Positions 7,508-15,644 of a stretch of DNA of 52,375 nt are shown here, in pieces. The translations under genes and the position numbers were made by a program. The stretch is from Streptomyces sp. ISL-87. Lineage in GTDB: Bacteria; Actinomycetota; Actinomycetes; Streptomycetales; Streptomycetaceae. Positions within the stretch are counted from its first letter, which is position 1. Each line of letters starts with the position of its first letter. Below the pieces are notes generated by a model. That model worked only from the letters and a program-made list of their open reading frames with translations. It was not told the origin of the DNA and made no database searches. Location of the stretch: positions 1-52,375 of the forward strand of contig NZ_JAGGOY010000067.1 in NCBI RefSeq assembly GCF_018614095.1. Reading direction: 5' to 3'.

Positions 7508-9103
7508 CTAGAGGGGAATGTTGCCGTGCTTCTTCGGGGGCAGGGACTCCCGCTTGGTACGCAGCTGGCGCAGCCCCTTCACCACGTGCGCCCGGGTCTC
7601 GGACGGCATGGTCACCGCGTCGATGTACCCGCGCTCGGCCGCGGTGTACGGGTTGAGCAGCGCGTCCTCGTACTCGGCGATGAGCCGCGCCCGGGTCTCG
7701 TCGGCGTTGCCCGCCTCCTCCGCCTCCGCGATCGCCCGCCGGTGCAGGATGTTCACCGCGCCCTGCGCGCCCATCACGGCGATCTGCGCGGTCGGCCAGG
7801 CGAGGTTGAGGTCCGCGCCGAGGTGCTTGGAGCCCATGACGTCGTACGCGCCGCCGAAGGCCTTGCGGGTGATGACGGTGATCAGGGGGACGGTGGCCTC
7901 GGCGTAGGCGTAGATCAGCTTCGCGCCGCGGCGGATGATTCCGTTGTACTCCTGGTCCGTGCCCGGCAGGAAGCCCGGGACGTCCACGAACGTGAGCACC
8001 GGGATGTTGAAGGCGTCGCACGTCCGGACGAACCGGGCCGCCTTCTCGGAGGCGTTGATGTCCAGGCAGCCGGCGAACTGCATCGGCTGGTTGGCGACGA
8101 TGCCCACCGGGTGCCCCTCGACCCGGCCGAAGCCGGTGAGGATGTTCGGGGCGAACAGCGACTGCGTCTCCAGGAACTCCGCGTCGTCGAGCACGTGCTC
8201 GATCACGGTGTGCATGTCGTACGGCTGGTTGGCGCTGTCCGGGATCAGTACGTCGAGCTCGCGGTCGACGTCGGACACCTCGGTGTGGGCCTCCTCGGGG
8301 AAGGCGGGCGGCTCGGAGAGGTTGTTCGACGGCAGGTATGCCAGCAGGTTCTTGACGTACTCGATGGCGTCCTTCTCGTCCCCGGCCATGTGGTGCGCCA
8401 CGCCGGAGGTCGAGTTGTGGGTGCGGGCGCCGCCCAGCTCCTCGAAGCCGACGTCCTCACCGGTGACCGTCTTGATGACGTCGGGGCCGGTGATGAACAT
8501 GTGCGAGGTCTGGTCGACCATGACGGTGAAGTCGGTGATGGCGGGCGAATACACGGCGCCGCCGGCGCACGGCCCGACGATCAGGCTGATCTGGGGGATC
8601 ACCCCGGAGGCGTGCACGTTCCGGCGGAAGATCTCGCCGTACATCCCGAGCGCGCTGACGCCCTCCTGGATGCGGGCGCCGCCGGAGTCGTTGATGCCGA
8701 CGAGCGGGCAGCCGGTCTTCAGCGCGAAGTCCATCACCTTCATGATCTTCTGGCCGTAGACCTCGCCGAGGGCCCCGCCGAAGACGGTGAAGTCCTGCGA
8801 GAACACGGCGACGGGGCGCCCGTCGACGGTGCCGTAACCGGTGACGACGCCGTCGCCGTACGGGCGGGTCTTCTCCAGCCCGAAGCTGGTCGAGCGGTGC
8901 CGGGCGAACTCGTCGAGCTCGACGAACGACCCCTCGTCCAGCAGCAGGGCGACCCGCTCACGCGCCGTCAGCTTCCCCTTGGCGTGCTGCTTCTCCACCG
9001 CCCGCGCGGACCCGGCGTGAGTGGCTTCGTCGATCCGGCGCTGCAGGTCCGCGATCTTGCCCGCGGTGGTGTGCAAGTCGATCGGCTGTGAGGGTTGTGA
9101 CAT
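7508..9103 (-). CDS. pccB: Propionyl/acetyl-CoA carboxylase beta chain (carboxyltransferase)
   Basis: The 531-aa protein has the two crotonase-like lobes of biotin-dependent carboxyltransferases. The N-lobe has GKLTARERVALLLDEGSF, GINDSGGARIQEG and GPCAGGAVYSPA. The C-lobe has TFVDVPGFLPGTDQE and RKAFGGAYDVMGSKHLGAD, with the acyl-CoA oxyanion-hole glycines. Asp in the AYDVM segment is the position known in the family to select propionyl- over acetyl-CoA, consistent with PccB. Length matches the S. coelicolor enzyme. It receives CO2 from biotin on the alpha chain (3591-5351). The ATG at 9103 gives MSQPSQPIDLHTT. It is divergent from the biotin ligase gene. Confidence 0.93.
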   Translation of the reverse strand: MSQPSQPIDLHTTAGKIADLQRRIDEATHAGSARAVEKQHAKGKLTARERVALLLDEGSFVELDEFARHRSTSFGLEKTRPYGDGVVTGYGTVDGRPVAVFSQDFTVFGGALGEVYGQKIMKVMDFALKTGCPLVGINDSGGARIQEGVSALGMYGEIFRRNVHASGVIPQISLIVGPCAGGAVYSPAITDFTVMVDQTSHMFITGPDVIKTVTGEDVGFEELGGARTHNSTSGVAHHMAGDEKDAIEYVKNLLAYLPSNNLSEPPAFPEEAHTEVSDVDRELDVLIPDSANQPYDMHTVIEHVLDDAEFLETQSLFAPNILTGFGRVEGHPVGIVANQPMQFAGCLDINASEKAARFVRTCDAFNIPVLTFVDVPGFLPGTDQEYNGIIRRGAKLIYAYAEATVPLITVITRKAFGGAYDVMGSKHLGADLNLAWPTAQIAVMGAQGAVNILHRRAIAEAEEAGNADETRARLIAEYEDALLNPYTAAERGYIDAVTMPSETRAHVVKGLRQLRTKRESLPPKKHGNIPL

Positions 9104-9139
9104 CGGGGTCGCGGCTCCCTGTGTGGTGTCAACTGCCTG

Positions 9140-9153
9140 GTCAATTGATTGAC
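9140..9153. promoter_or_regulatory. Palindrome GTCAATTGATTGAC before pccB
   Basis: GTCAAT and ATTGAC are exact complements around TG in the 131-bp region between pccB (minus) and birA (plus). The AT-rich palindrome stands out in this GC-rich DNA and is placed to control either gene. The protein that would bind it is unknown. Confidence 0.45.
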
Positions 9154-9234
9154 TACTGCTGGCTACTGGTGCGTAGCGTATCGGCGGGCATGGCGCTCGG
9201 CAGTGCGGCGTTTGACACACCTAATCTGGGTTGC

Positions 9235-10113
9235 ATGACGCCATCAGATGCATCAGGCGGAGCTCCGGGCGGAGCTTCCGCGGGCCGTTGGTCGAGCCTT
9301 GAGCGGCCGCCGTTGAATGCCGCTGCGCTGCAGCGGGCCCTTGTGACCGACGGGGGGCTGTGGACATCGCTGGAGGTCGTCGGCTCGACCGGGTCGACCA
9401 ACAGTGATCTCGCCGCCCGGGCCGGAACGCTGCCGGAGGGGGCGGTGCTCGTCGCCGAGGAGCAGACCGCCGGGCGCGGGCGGCTCGACCGGAGCTGGGT
9501 CGCGCCGGCGCGGTCCGGGCTGTTCCTCTCCGTGCTGCTGAAGCCGGGGCCGGACGTGCCGCAGGAGCGGTGGGCGTGGCTGACGCTGCTGGCCGGGGTG
9601 GCCACCGCCACCGGGCTGTCCCGGGCGGCGGGCGTGGACACGGCCCTCAAATGGCCCAACGACCTGCTGGTCACCGTGGACGGGGAGGAGCGCAAGACCG
9701 CCGGGATCCTCGCGGAGCGGGTCGGGGACGGCGTCGTCGTGGGGATCGGGCTCAATGTCACCCTCACCGAGGGCGAGCTCCCGGTGCCGGAGGCCGGGTC
9801 CCTGCTCCTGGCGAAGGCCGCGGTCACCGACCGGGAACCGCTGCTGAAGGCCGTACTGCGCTCCCTGGAGCAGTGGTACGGGAACTGGCGCGCGGCCGAC
9901 GGCGACCCGGCGGCCAGCGGCCTCCAGGAGACGTACGCGGCGGGCTGCGCCACCCTCGGCAGGCACGTACGGGCCGAGCTGCCCGGCGGCCGCACGCTCA
10001 CCGGGACGGCCGAAGCGGTCGACGCGGACGGGCGGCTCGTCGTACGGACGGCGGAGGGGGAGCATGAGGCCGTGGGGGCCGGGGACGTGGTCCATCTGAG
10101 GTCGGTGCGGTAG
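9235..10113 (+). CDS. birA: Biotin--[acetyl-CoA-carboxylase] ligase
   Basis: The 292-aa protein has the biotin protein ligase catalytic core: GSTGSTNSDLA, EEQTAGRGRLDRSW (the adenylate-binding GRGR loop), ALKWPNDLLV and KTAGILAE, followed by GIGLNVTL. The C-terminal SH3-like domain (about residues 240-292) is present. The N-terminus lacks a DNA-binding domain, so it is probably a monofunctional ligase rather than a repressor like E. coli BirA. It attaches biotin to the BCCP lysine of the nearby alpha chain. The ATG at 9235 follows TAATCT (9222-9227) by 7 bases and no ribosome site is evident, which suggests a leaderless mRNA. Confidence 0.93.
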   Translation: MTPSDASGGAPGGASAGRWSSLERPPLNAAALQRALVTDGGLWTSLEVVGSTGSTNSDLAARAGTLPEGAVLVAEEQTAGRGRLDRSWVAPARSGLFLSVLLKPGPDVPQERWAWLTLLAGVATATGLSRAAGVDTALKWPNDLLVTVDGEERKTAGILAERVGDGVVVGIGLNVTLTEGELPVPEAGSLLLAKAAVTDREPLLKAVLRSLEQWYGNWRAADGDPAASGLQETYAAGCATLGRHVRAELPGGRTLTGTAEAVDADGRLVVRTAEGEHEAVGAGDVVHLRSVR

Positions 10114-10237
10114 CACGGCCAAGGGCGGGCCAGTGGGGAGTGAGCTACGGCACACCTGCCGTATGGTTTAGGCGATCCCGGTCCTCGCGGTGATCACCCG
10201 GTTCGGCATTGCGCACGGAATGGACAGGAGGCGGCCC

Positions 10238-11395
10238 TTGACCGTCGACGACTCAACGTCCAGCGCGTCCGGGCCCGGCTCCGCATCGGGTGCGGGTACC
10301 CCGATCGGGCGAGACCAGCACACTCCCCACCACGAGGTGGACCACACCGCCCAGCCGACGGCCGACCCGCTCGCCATCCGGCTGGAGCAGCTGATCCTGG
10401 GCGCCGAGCGCCGGTACACCCCCTTCCAGGCGGCCCGCAGCGCCGGTGTCTCGATGGAGCTCGCCTCCCGCTTCTGGCGGGCCATGGGCTTCGCGGACAT
10501 CGGCCAGGCCAAGGCCCTGACGGAGGCGGACGTACTGGCGCTGCGCCGGCTCGCCGGCCTGGTGGAGGCCGGGCTGCTGAGCGAGCCGATGGCGGTGCAG
10601 GTCGCGCGGTCCACCGGGCAGACCACGGCCCGGCTGGCGGAATGGCAGATCGACTCCTTCCTGGAGGGGCTCACGGAGCCGCCGGAGCCGGGGATGACCC
10701 GCACGGAGGTCACGTACCCGCTGGTCGAGCTGCTGCTGCCGGAGCTGGAGGAGTTCCTCGTCTACGTGTGGCGCCGCCAGCTGGCGGCGGCCACCGGGCG
10801 GGTGGTGCAGGTGGCGGACGACGAGGAGATGGTCGACCGCCGGCTCGCGGTGGGCTTCGCGGACCTGGTGGGCTTCACCCGGCTGACGCGGCGGCTGGAG
10901 GAGGAGGAGCTCGGCGAGCTCGTCGAGTCCTTCGAGACGACCTCGGCGGACCTGGTGGCCGCGCACGGTGGCCGGCTGATCAAGACGCTGGGCGACGAGG
11001 TGCTGTACTGCGCCGACGACGCGGCGACGGCGGCGGAGATCGCGCTGCGGCTGATCGAGACGATGGAAGCCGATGCGCAGATGCCGGAGCTGCGGGTGGG
11101 CATCGCCTTCGGGACCGTGACGACCCGGATGGGTGACGTCTTCGGGACGACGGTGAATCTGGCGAGCCGGCTGACGTCGATAGCGCCGAAGGACGCGGTG
11201 CTGGTGGACGGCGCGATGGCCGAGGAGCTCGGCAGGACCGGGGCCGCGCCGGTGTCCGAGAAGGAGGCCGAGGCGGAGGAGGGCGGCGGCGCGTACCGCT
11301 TCGCGCTCCAGCCGATGTGGCAGCGGCCGGTGCGAGGGCTGGGTGTCGTGGAGCCCTGGTCGCTGACGCGCCGGAAGCCTAAGATCCCCGGGTAA
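10238..11395 (+). CDS. cya: Class III adenylate cyclase
   Basis: The 385-aa protein has a helical N-terminal half (about residues 45-190, with a MerR-like ERRYTPFQAARSAGV segment) and a C-terminal class III cyclase domain. Metal-binding aspartates lie in VGFADLVGFTRLT and LIKTLGDEVLY, and GDVFGTTVNLASRL carries the transition-state Asn/Arg pair. Context and architecture match the single cAMP synthase of Streptomyces, which affects spore germination and development. TTG at 10238 is taken as the start because AGGAGG (10226-10231) lies 6 bases before it; in-frame ATG at 10220 and GTG at 10190 are alternatives. TATGGT at 10162-10167 is a possible -10 box. Confidence 0.9.
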   Translation: MTVDDSTSSASGPGSASGAGTPIGRDQHTPHHEVDHTAQPTADPLAIRLEQLILGAERRYTPFQAARSAGVSMELASRFWRAMGFADIGQAKALTEADVLALRRLAGLVEAGLLSEPMAVQVARSTGQTTARLAEWQIDSFLEGLTEPPEPGMTRTEVTYPLVELLLPELEEFLVYVWRRQLAAATGRVVQVADDEEMVDRRLAVGFADLVGFTRLTRRLEEEELGELVESFETTSADLVAAHGGRLIKTLGDEVLYCADDAATAAEIALRLIETMEADAQMPELRVGIAFGTVTTRMGDVFGTTVNLASRLTSIAPKDAVLVDGAMAEELGRTGAAPVSEKEAEAEEGGGAYRFALQPMWQRPVRGLGVVEPWSLTRRKPKIPG

Positions 11396-11419
11396 CGTTC
11401 GTTAACCTGGAGGGTCCCT

Positions 11420-12214
11420 GTGTCGGTGGAGTCGGAGTTCGTAGCGGTACGTCGGCACGGTACGGACGGGGTCGTCGAGCTGGTCCTGGACCGGCCGAAG
11501 GCGATGAACGCGGTGTCCACGGCGATGGCCCGGGCCATTGGCGCGGCGTGCGGTGAGCTGGCCGCCGATCCCTCGGTACGGGTGGTCGTGCTCTCCTCGA
11601 CCGCCGAGAGGGCGTTCTGCGTGGGCGCGGACCTCAAGGAGCGGAACTCGCTGTCGGACGCGGAGCTGGTGCGGCAGCGGCCGACCACCCGGGGTGCGTA
11701 CGGGGGCGTGCTGGAGCTGCCGATGCCGACGATCGCGGCGGTGCACGGGTTCGCGCTGGGCGGCGGCTTCGAGCTGGCGCTGGCCTGCGATGTGATCGTG
11801 GCCGACGAGACGGCGGTGGTCGGGCTGCCGGAGGTCTCGGTCGGGGTGATCCCGGGCGGCGGCGGTACGCAGCTGCTGCCGCGGCGGGTGGGGGCCGCGC
11901 GGGCGGCCGAGCTGATTTTCACCGCCCGGCGGGTGGAGGCGGCCGAGGCGCTGGCGCTGGGGCTGGTGGACTCGGTGGTCGCCGCGGGGCAGGACCGCGA
12001 GGAGGCCCTTGCCCTTGCCGGGCGGATGGCGGCGAACTCGCCGGTGGGGCTGCGGGCGGCGAAGCGGGCGCTGCGGCTGGGGCACGGGATGGACCTGGCG
12101 GCGGGGCTGGAGATCGAGGACGCGGCGTGGCGGACGGTGGCGTTCTCGGGGGACCGGGCGGAGGGTGTGGCCGCGTTCAACGCGAAGCGGAAGCCGGAGT
12201 GGCCGGGGGTGTAG
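11420..12214 (+). CDS. Enoyl-CoA hydratase/isomerase family protein
   Basis: The 264-aa protein is a crotonase-fold enzyme. It has LDRPKAMNAVSTAMA near residue 20, the oxyanion segment RAFCVGADLKER, and HGFALGGGFELALACDVIVADETA followed by GLPEVSVGVIPGGGGTQLLPRRVG. The two glutamates used for water addition (in GFELAL and GLPEVSVG) are both present, so hydratase activity is likely. Probable role is fatty-acid or branched-chain acyl-CoA breakdown, whose propionyl-CoA would feed the carboxylase encoded upstream; that link is inference. GTG start at 11420 follows GGAGGGT. Only 24 bases separate it from cya, so they may be cotranscribed. Confidence 0.88.
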   Translation: MSVESEFVAVRRHGTDGVVELVLDRPKAMNAVSTAMARAIGAACGELAADPSVRVVVLSSTAERAFCVGADLKERNSLSDAELVRQRPTTRGAYGGVLELPMPTIAAVHGFALGGGFELALACDVIVADETAVVGLPEVSVGVIPGGGGTQLLPRRVGAARAAELIFTARRVEAAEALALGLVDSVVAAGQDREEALALAGRMAANSPVGLRAAKRALRLGHGMDLAAGLEIEDAAWRTVAFSGDRAEGVAAFNAKRKPEWPGV

Positions 12215-12248
12215 CTGCCCGGTTCCTGGGGCTCAGCCCCAGACCCTC

Positions 12249-12320
12249 CCCCAGACTCCTTGTCCGGGGGCCCTGCGCCTCAAACGCCGGCGAGGCTGGA
12301 GTCGACGCCGGCGAGGCTGC
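12249..12320. repeat. Interspersed repeat and hairpin after enoyl-CoA hydratase
   Basis: CCCCCAGACTCCTTGTCCGGGGG-like text at about 12249-12270 is followed by the core CGCCTCAAACGCCGGCGAGG (12276-12295) and a second GCCGGCGAGGCTG. The order of modules is the same as at 3446-3496. It is likely a terminator of the cya/hydratase unit. Confidence 0.65.
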
Positions 12321-12335
12321 GAAGTGTCGCGCCAA

Positions 12336-12366
12336 TTGTCACTAAAACGGACAAAACCCCTAACCT
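12336..12366 (+). promoter_or_regulatory. Probable promoter of diguanylate cyclase gene
   Basis: TTGTCA (12336-12341) and TAACCT (12361-12366) are separated by 19 bases. The -10-like hexamer ends 6 bases before the ATG at 12373, implying a leaderless transcript. The spacer is AT-richer than its surroundings. Confidence 0.5.
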
Positions 12367-12372
12367 GGGGTG

Positions 12373-13494
12373 ATGGGAGTCGACGGGCGGCTGCGGGCCG
12401 TCGTGAGCCTGGCTCAGGCCATGGCGGCGGCGTGTGCGCCGCGGGACAGCGTGCGGGCGGCCGCGCGGGGTGCGCGGGTGGCGATGGACGGGTCGTTCGC
12501 CGCCATTTCCGCCTGGGAGCGGGAGCGGGGCAGCCTGCGGGTGCTCGTGAACGAGGGGGAGCGGCGGGCCGGGGAGGAGGAGTTCCCCGAGGACGAGTCC
12601 TATCCGGTTCACGATTTCCCTGAGATCACCGAGTTCCTGCACGAGCGCTGGGCGGGCGGCGGCGGGCCGCACGCCTGGGTGGAGAGCGCGGGCGGCGGGC
12701 GCCCCGGGCGCCCCGGGCGGCGCGGGGAGGCCCTGCGCCGGCGCGGGCGCGGGACGTGCGTGGTCGCGCCGATCGTGCTCAGCGGGCGCGCCTGGGGCGA
12801 GCTGTACGTCGCCCGGGACGAGGGCCTGCCCGACTTCGACGATGACGACGCCGAGTTCGCGACCGTACTGGCCGCGGTGGTGGCCGCGGGGCTCGCGCAG
12901 AACGAGCGGCTCGAAGAGGCCCGGCGGCTCGCCTTCACCGATCCGCTGACCGGGCTGGCCAACCGGCGGGCCGTCGACATGCGGCTGGACGAGGCCCTGG
13001 AGGAGCACCGGCGGGCCGGGGCCGTGGTCAGCCTGGTCGTATGCGACCTGAACGGGCTGAAACGGGTGAACGACACCCTCGGGCATGCGATGGGCGACCG
13101 GCTGCTGGAGCGGTTCGGGTCTGTGCTGAGCCTGTGCGGGGCCATGCTGCCGGGCGCGCTGGTGGCCCGGCTCGGCGGTGACGAGTTCTGCCTGGTGAGC
13201 GTGGGGCCGCCGGCCGGCGAGGTGGTGCGCGTGACCGAGGAGCTGTGCCTGCGGGCCGCCGAACTGGAGCTCGGGGAGGGTGTGGCCTGCGGGGTCGCCT
13301 CCACCGGGGATCCCATCGGGCTGGTGAAGTCCTCCCGGCGGCTGTTCCGGCTGGCCGACGCCGCGCAGTACAAGGCCAAGGCCGCCCGTTCCCCGAAACC
13401 CGTCGTGGCGGGGCGGGACACCGCCGTGATGCGGCTGGCCGACGCCGCGCAGGAGGGCGTGGGGGAGCGCCGGCGGTTCCGTGGCAGGGCGTAA
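12373..13494 (+). CDS. GAF-GGDEF diguanylate cyclase
   Basis: The 373-aa protein has an N-terminal GAF-like sensor domain (about residues 15-175, ending VLAAVVAAGLAQNERLEEA) and a C-terminal GGDEF domain. LAFTDPLTGLANRRA starts the catalytic domain and GGDEF lies at 268-272. It should make cyclic di-GMP from two GTP; in Streptomyces this controls development through BldD. No RxxD inhibitory site is seen upstream of GGDEF (MLPGALVARL), so product inhibition may be absent. The position next to cya and hutH suggests the protein I recall as CdgE, not certain enough for a symbol. A long GRPGRPGRRGEALRRRGRG linker interrupts the GAF part. Confidence 0.87.
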   Translation: MGVDGRLRAVVSLAQAMAAACAPRDSVRAAARGARVAMDGSFAAISAWERERGSLRVLVNEGERRAGEEEFPEDESYPVHDFPEITEFLHERWAGGGGPHAWVESAGGGRPGRPGRRGEALRRRGRGTCVVAPIVLSGRAWGELYVARDEGLPDFDDDDAEFATVLAAVVAAGLAQNERLEEARRLAFTDPLTGLANRRAVDMRLDEALEEHRRAGAVVSLVVCDLNGLKRVNDTLGHAMGDRLLERFGSVLSLCGAMLPGALVARLGGDEFCLVSVGPPAGEVVRVTEELCLRAAELELGEGVACGVASTGDPIGLVKSSRRLFRLADAAQYKAKAARSPKPVVAGRDTAVMRLADAAQEGVGERRRFRGRA

Positions 13495-13516
13495 CAGGCC
13501 CTGTCGGAAGTCAGTA

Positions 13517-13545
13517 GTGACATGAAGGGATTCAGTCCGTAGGGT
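13517..13545 (+). promoter_or_regulatory. Probable hutH promoter
   Basis: GTGACA (13517-13522) and TAGGGT (13540-13545) are 17 bases apart, a good housekeeping-sigma match. The -10 box ends 7 bases before the ATG at 13553, so transcription probably begins at the start codon. Confidence 0.6.
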
Positions 13546-13552
13546 GCTGAAT

Positions 13553-15100
13553 ATGGATATGCACACTGTCGTGGTGGGGACCTCCGGGACCACCGCCGAG
13601 GACGTCATCGCCGTCGCCCGCGGCAACGCGCGGGTCGAGCTGTCCGGCGAAGCGCTGGACGCCCTCGCCCGCGCCCGCGAAATCGTCGATGCCCTCGCCG
13701 CCAAGCCCGAACCCGTCTACGGGGTGTCCACCGGCTTCGGAGCCCTCGCCTCCCGGCACATCAGCCCCGAGCTGCGTGCGCAGCTCCAGCGCAACATCGT
13801 CCGCTCGCACGCCGCCGGCATGGGCCCGCGCGTCGAGCGGGAGGTCGTGCGCGCCCTGATGTTCCTGCGCCTGAAGACCGTCGCCTCCGGGCACACGGGG
13901 GTCCGGCCGTCCGTCGCCCAGACCATGGCTGATGTGCTCAACGCCGGGATCACCCCCGTCGTCCACGAGTACGGCTCCCTCGGCTGCTCCGGCGACCTCG
14001 CCCCGCTCTCGCACTGCGCGCTCGCGCTCATGGGCGAGGGCGACGCCGAGGGCCCGGACGGGGTCGTCCGGCCCGCCGGGGAGCTGCTGGCCGAAGCCGG
14101 GATCGAGCCGGTCGAGCTGCGCGAGAAGGAAGGCCTCGCCCTCCTCAACGGCACCGACGGCATGCTCGGCATGCTGGTCATGGCCCTCGCCGACCTCGGC
14201 AAGCTCTACACCGCCGCCGACATCACCGCCGCGCTGACCCTGGAGGCGCTGCTGGGGACCGAGAAGGTCCTCGCCCCCGAGCTGCACGCCATCCGGCCGC
14301 ACCCGGGCCAGGGAGCCTCCGCGGCCAACATGGCCGCCGTGCTCAAGGGCTCCGGGCTGACCGGGCACTTCCAGGAGGAGTCCGCGCCGCGCGTGCAGGA
14401 CGCCTACTCGGTGCGCTGCGCCCCCCAGGTCGCCGGCGCGGGCCGCGACACCATGGCGCACGCCGCCCTCGTCGCCTCGCGCGAGCTGGCCTCCGCCGTC
14501 GACAACCCGGTGGTGCTGCCCGACGGGCGGGTGGAGTCCAACGGCAACTTCCACGGCGCCCCGGTCGCCTACGTACTGGACTTCCTGGCCATCGCGGCCG
14601 CCGACCTCGGGTCGATCGCCGAGCGCCGCACGGACCGGCTGCTCGACAAGAACCGCTCGCACGGACTGCCGCCGTTCCTCGCGGACGACGCCGGTGTGGA
14701 CTCCGGTCTGATGATCGCCCAGTACACGCAGGCCGCCCTGGTCAGCGAGATGAAGCGGCTCGCGGTGCCGGCCTCCGCCGACTCGATCCCCTCCTCCGCC
14801 ATGCAGGAGGACCACGTCTCCATGGGGTGGTCGGCCGCGCGCAAGCTCCGTACCGCAGTCGACAACCTGACCCGGATCATCGCCATCGAGCTGTACGCGG
14901 CCACCCGGGCCATCGAGCTGCGCCACGGGCTCACCGCGGCCCCGGCCAGCCGGGCCGCCATCGCCGCCGCCCGTGCGGCCGGGGTGGAGGGTCCCGGGCC
15001 GGATCGTTTCCTCGCGCCCGACCTGGCCGCCGCCGACGCGTTCGTTCGTTCGGGTGCTCTCGTCGACGCCGTGGAATCGGTGACGGGCAAGCTCGCCTGA
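13553..15100 (+). CDS. hutH: Histidine ammonia-lyase
   Basis: The 515-aa protein is closely similar to Streptomyces HutH from end to end. It deaminates L-histidine to urocanate, the first step of histidine breakdown. The self-cyclising MIO prosthetic group arises from residues 145-147 within GSLGCSGDLAPLSH; here the triad is Cys-Ser-Gly, not the usual Ala-Ser-Gly. YGVSTGFGALA, RNIVRSHAAGMG, QDAYSVRCAPQV and NFHGAPVAYVLDF are conserved active-site segments. The ATG at 13553 is favoured by the promoter; ATG at 13559 (MHTVVVGTSG) is the alternative. It is monocistronic, ending in a strong terminator. Confidence 0.95.
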   Translation: MDMHTVVVGTSGTTAEDVIAVARGNARVELSGEALDALARAREIVDALAAKPEPVYGVSTGFGALASRHISPELRAQLQRNIVRSHAAGMGPRVEREVVRALMFLRLKTVASGHTGVRPSVAQTMADVLNAGITPVVHEYGSLGCSGDLAPLSHCALALMGEGDAEGPDGVVRPAGELLAEAGIEPVELREKEGLALLNGTDGMLGMLVMALADLGKLYTAADITAALTLEALLGTEKVLAPELHAIRPHPGQGASAANMAAVLKGSGLTGHFQEESAPRVQDAYSVRCAPQVAGAGRDTMAHAALVASRELASAVDNPVVLPDGRVESNGNFHGAPVAYVLDFLAIAAADLGSIAERRTDRLLDKNRSHGLPPFLADDAGVDSGLMIAQYTQAALVSEMKRLAVPASADSIPSSAMQEDHVSMGWSAARKLRTAVDNLTRIIAIELYAATRAIELRHGLTAAPASRAAIAAARAAGVEGPGPDRFLAPDLAAADAFVRSGALVDAVESVTGKLA

Positions 15101-15117
15101 CCCGTCCCCGTCCGTCG

Positions 15118-15159
15118 AAAGGGCCGCGCCCGGGATCGTCTCCCGGGCGCGGCCCTTTT
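15118..15159. terminator. Strong bidirectional terminator after hutH
   Basis: An 18-bp stem, 15118-15135 against 15141-15158, with loop TCGTC is preceded by AAA and followed by TTTT. It can serve hutH on the plus strand and the convergent LAXTG protein gene on the minus strand. Confidence 0.85.
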
Positions 15160-15193
15160 CGTATGCGGATTCGTATGCGGATTCGTATGCGGA
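15158..15193. repeat. Three perfect 12-bp tandem repeats
   Basis: TTCGTATGCGGA occurs three times in perfect tandem (15158, 15170, 15182) immediately after the hutH terminator hairpin, in the non-coding gap between convergent genes. Confidence 0.9.
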
Positions 15194-15219
15194 TCGCGTA
15201 CGAGGACCCGTGCCGTCGT

Positions 15220-15537
15220 CTACGCGGCGCGGGAGCGGCGTACCGAGAAGGTCACGAACCCCGCCCCCAGGGTCAGGCAGAGCGTGCCGCCCAGGAGGTA
15301 CGGGGTGGTGTCGACGCCGCCGGTGTCGGCCAGTGAGAGGGCGCCCTCTTCCTCCGGCGTGACCGCCGCGGCCTGCGCGTTCGAGGCGGCGGGCGCGGCG
15401 GCGTTCGCGGCGGCGGGCCCGGCGGCGGAGTGCGCGGGGTGCTCAGGAGCGGTGGCGTTCGCCGAGGGGACGAACCACAGGGCGGCGAGGAGGGTGGTCG
15501 CTCCGAGAGCGGTGAGCAGCGATCGGCGTGCGGACAC
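15220..15537 (-). CDS. LAXTG sortase-anchored small surface protein
   Basis: The 105-aa protein has a Sec signal peptide (MSARRSLLTALGATTLLAALWFVPSANATA), a low-complexity Ala/Pro/Asn middle, and a wall-sorting tail: LADTG at 69-73, a hydrophobic helix at 80-97 and a basic RRSRAA end. LAXTG is the recognition form of Streptomyces class E sortases, so the protein is probably linked to peptidoglycan. The mature part is only about 40 residues and contains no domain; it may be a spacer or small surface factor. GTG start at 15537 follows AAGGGGG. Confidence 0.8.
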   Translation of the reverse strand: MSARRSLLTALGATTLLAALWFVPSANATAPEHPAHSAAGPAAANAAAPAASNAQAAAVTPEEEGALSLADTGGVDTTPYLLGGTLCLTLGAGFVTFSVRRSRAA

Positions 15538-15644
15538 GGTGCGATCCCCCTTGGTGCAGCAGCGAATTGGCCGTGTGGGGCGATGCTACGGAAAGGGGCG
15601 GGTCGTGGGAAAGCCGGGGCTTCCGCGGGATTACGCTCCGTCGT

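Noticed and set aside
9212..9217. TTGACA as -35 of birA
   Set aside because: It is only 4 bases before the TAATCT hexamer, too close for a normal promoter; the match is probably chance.
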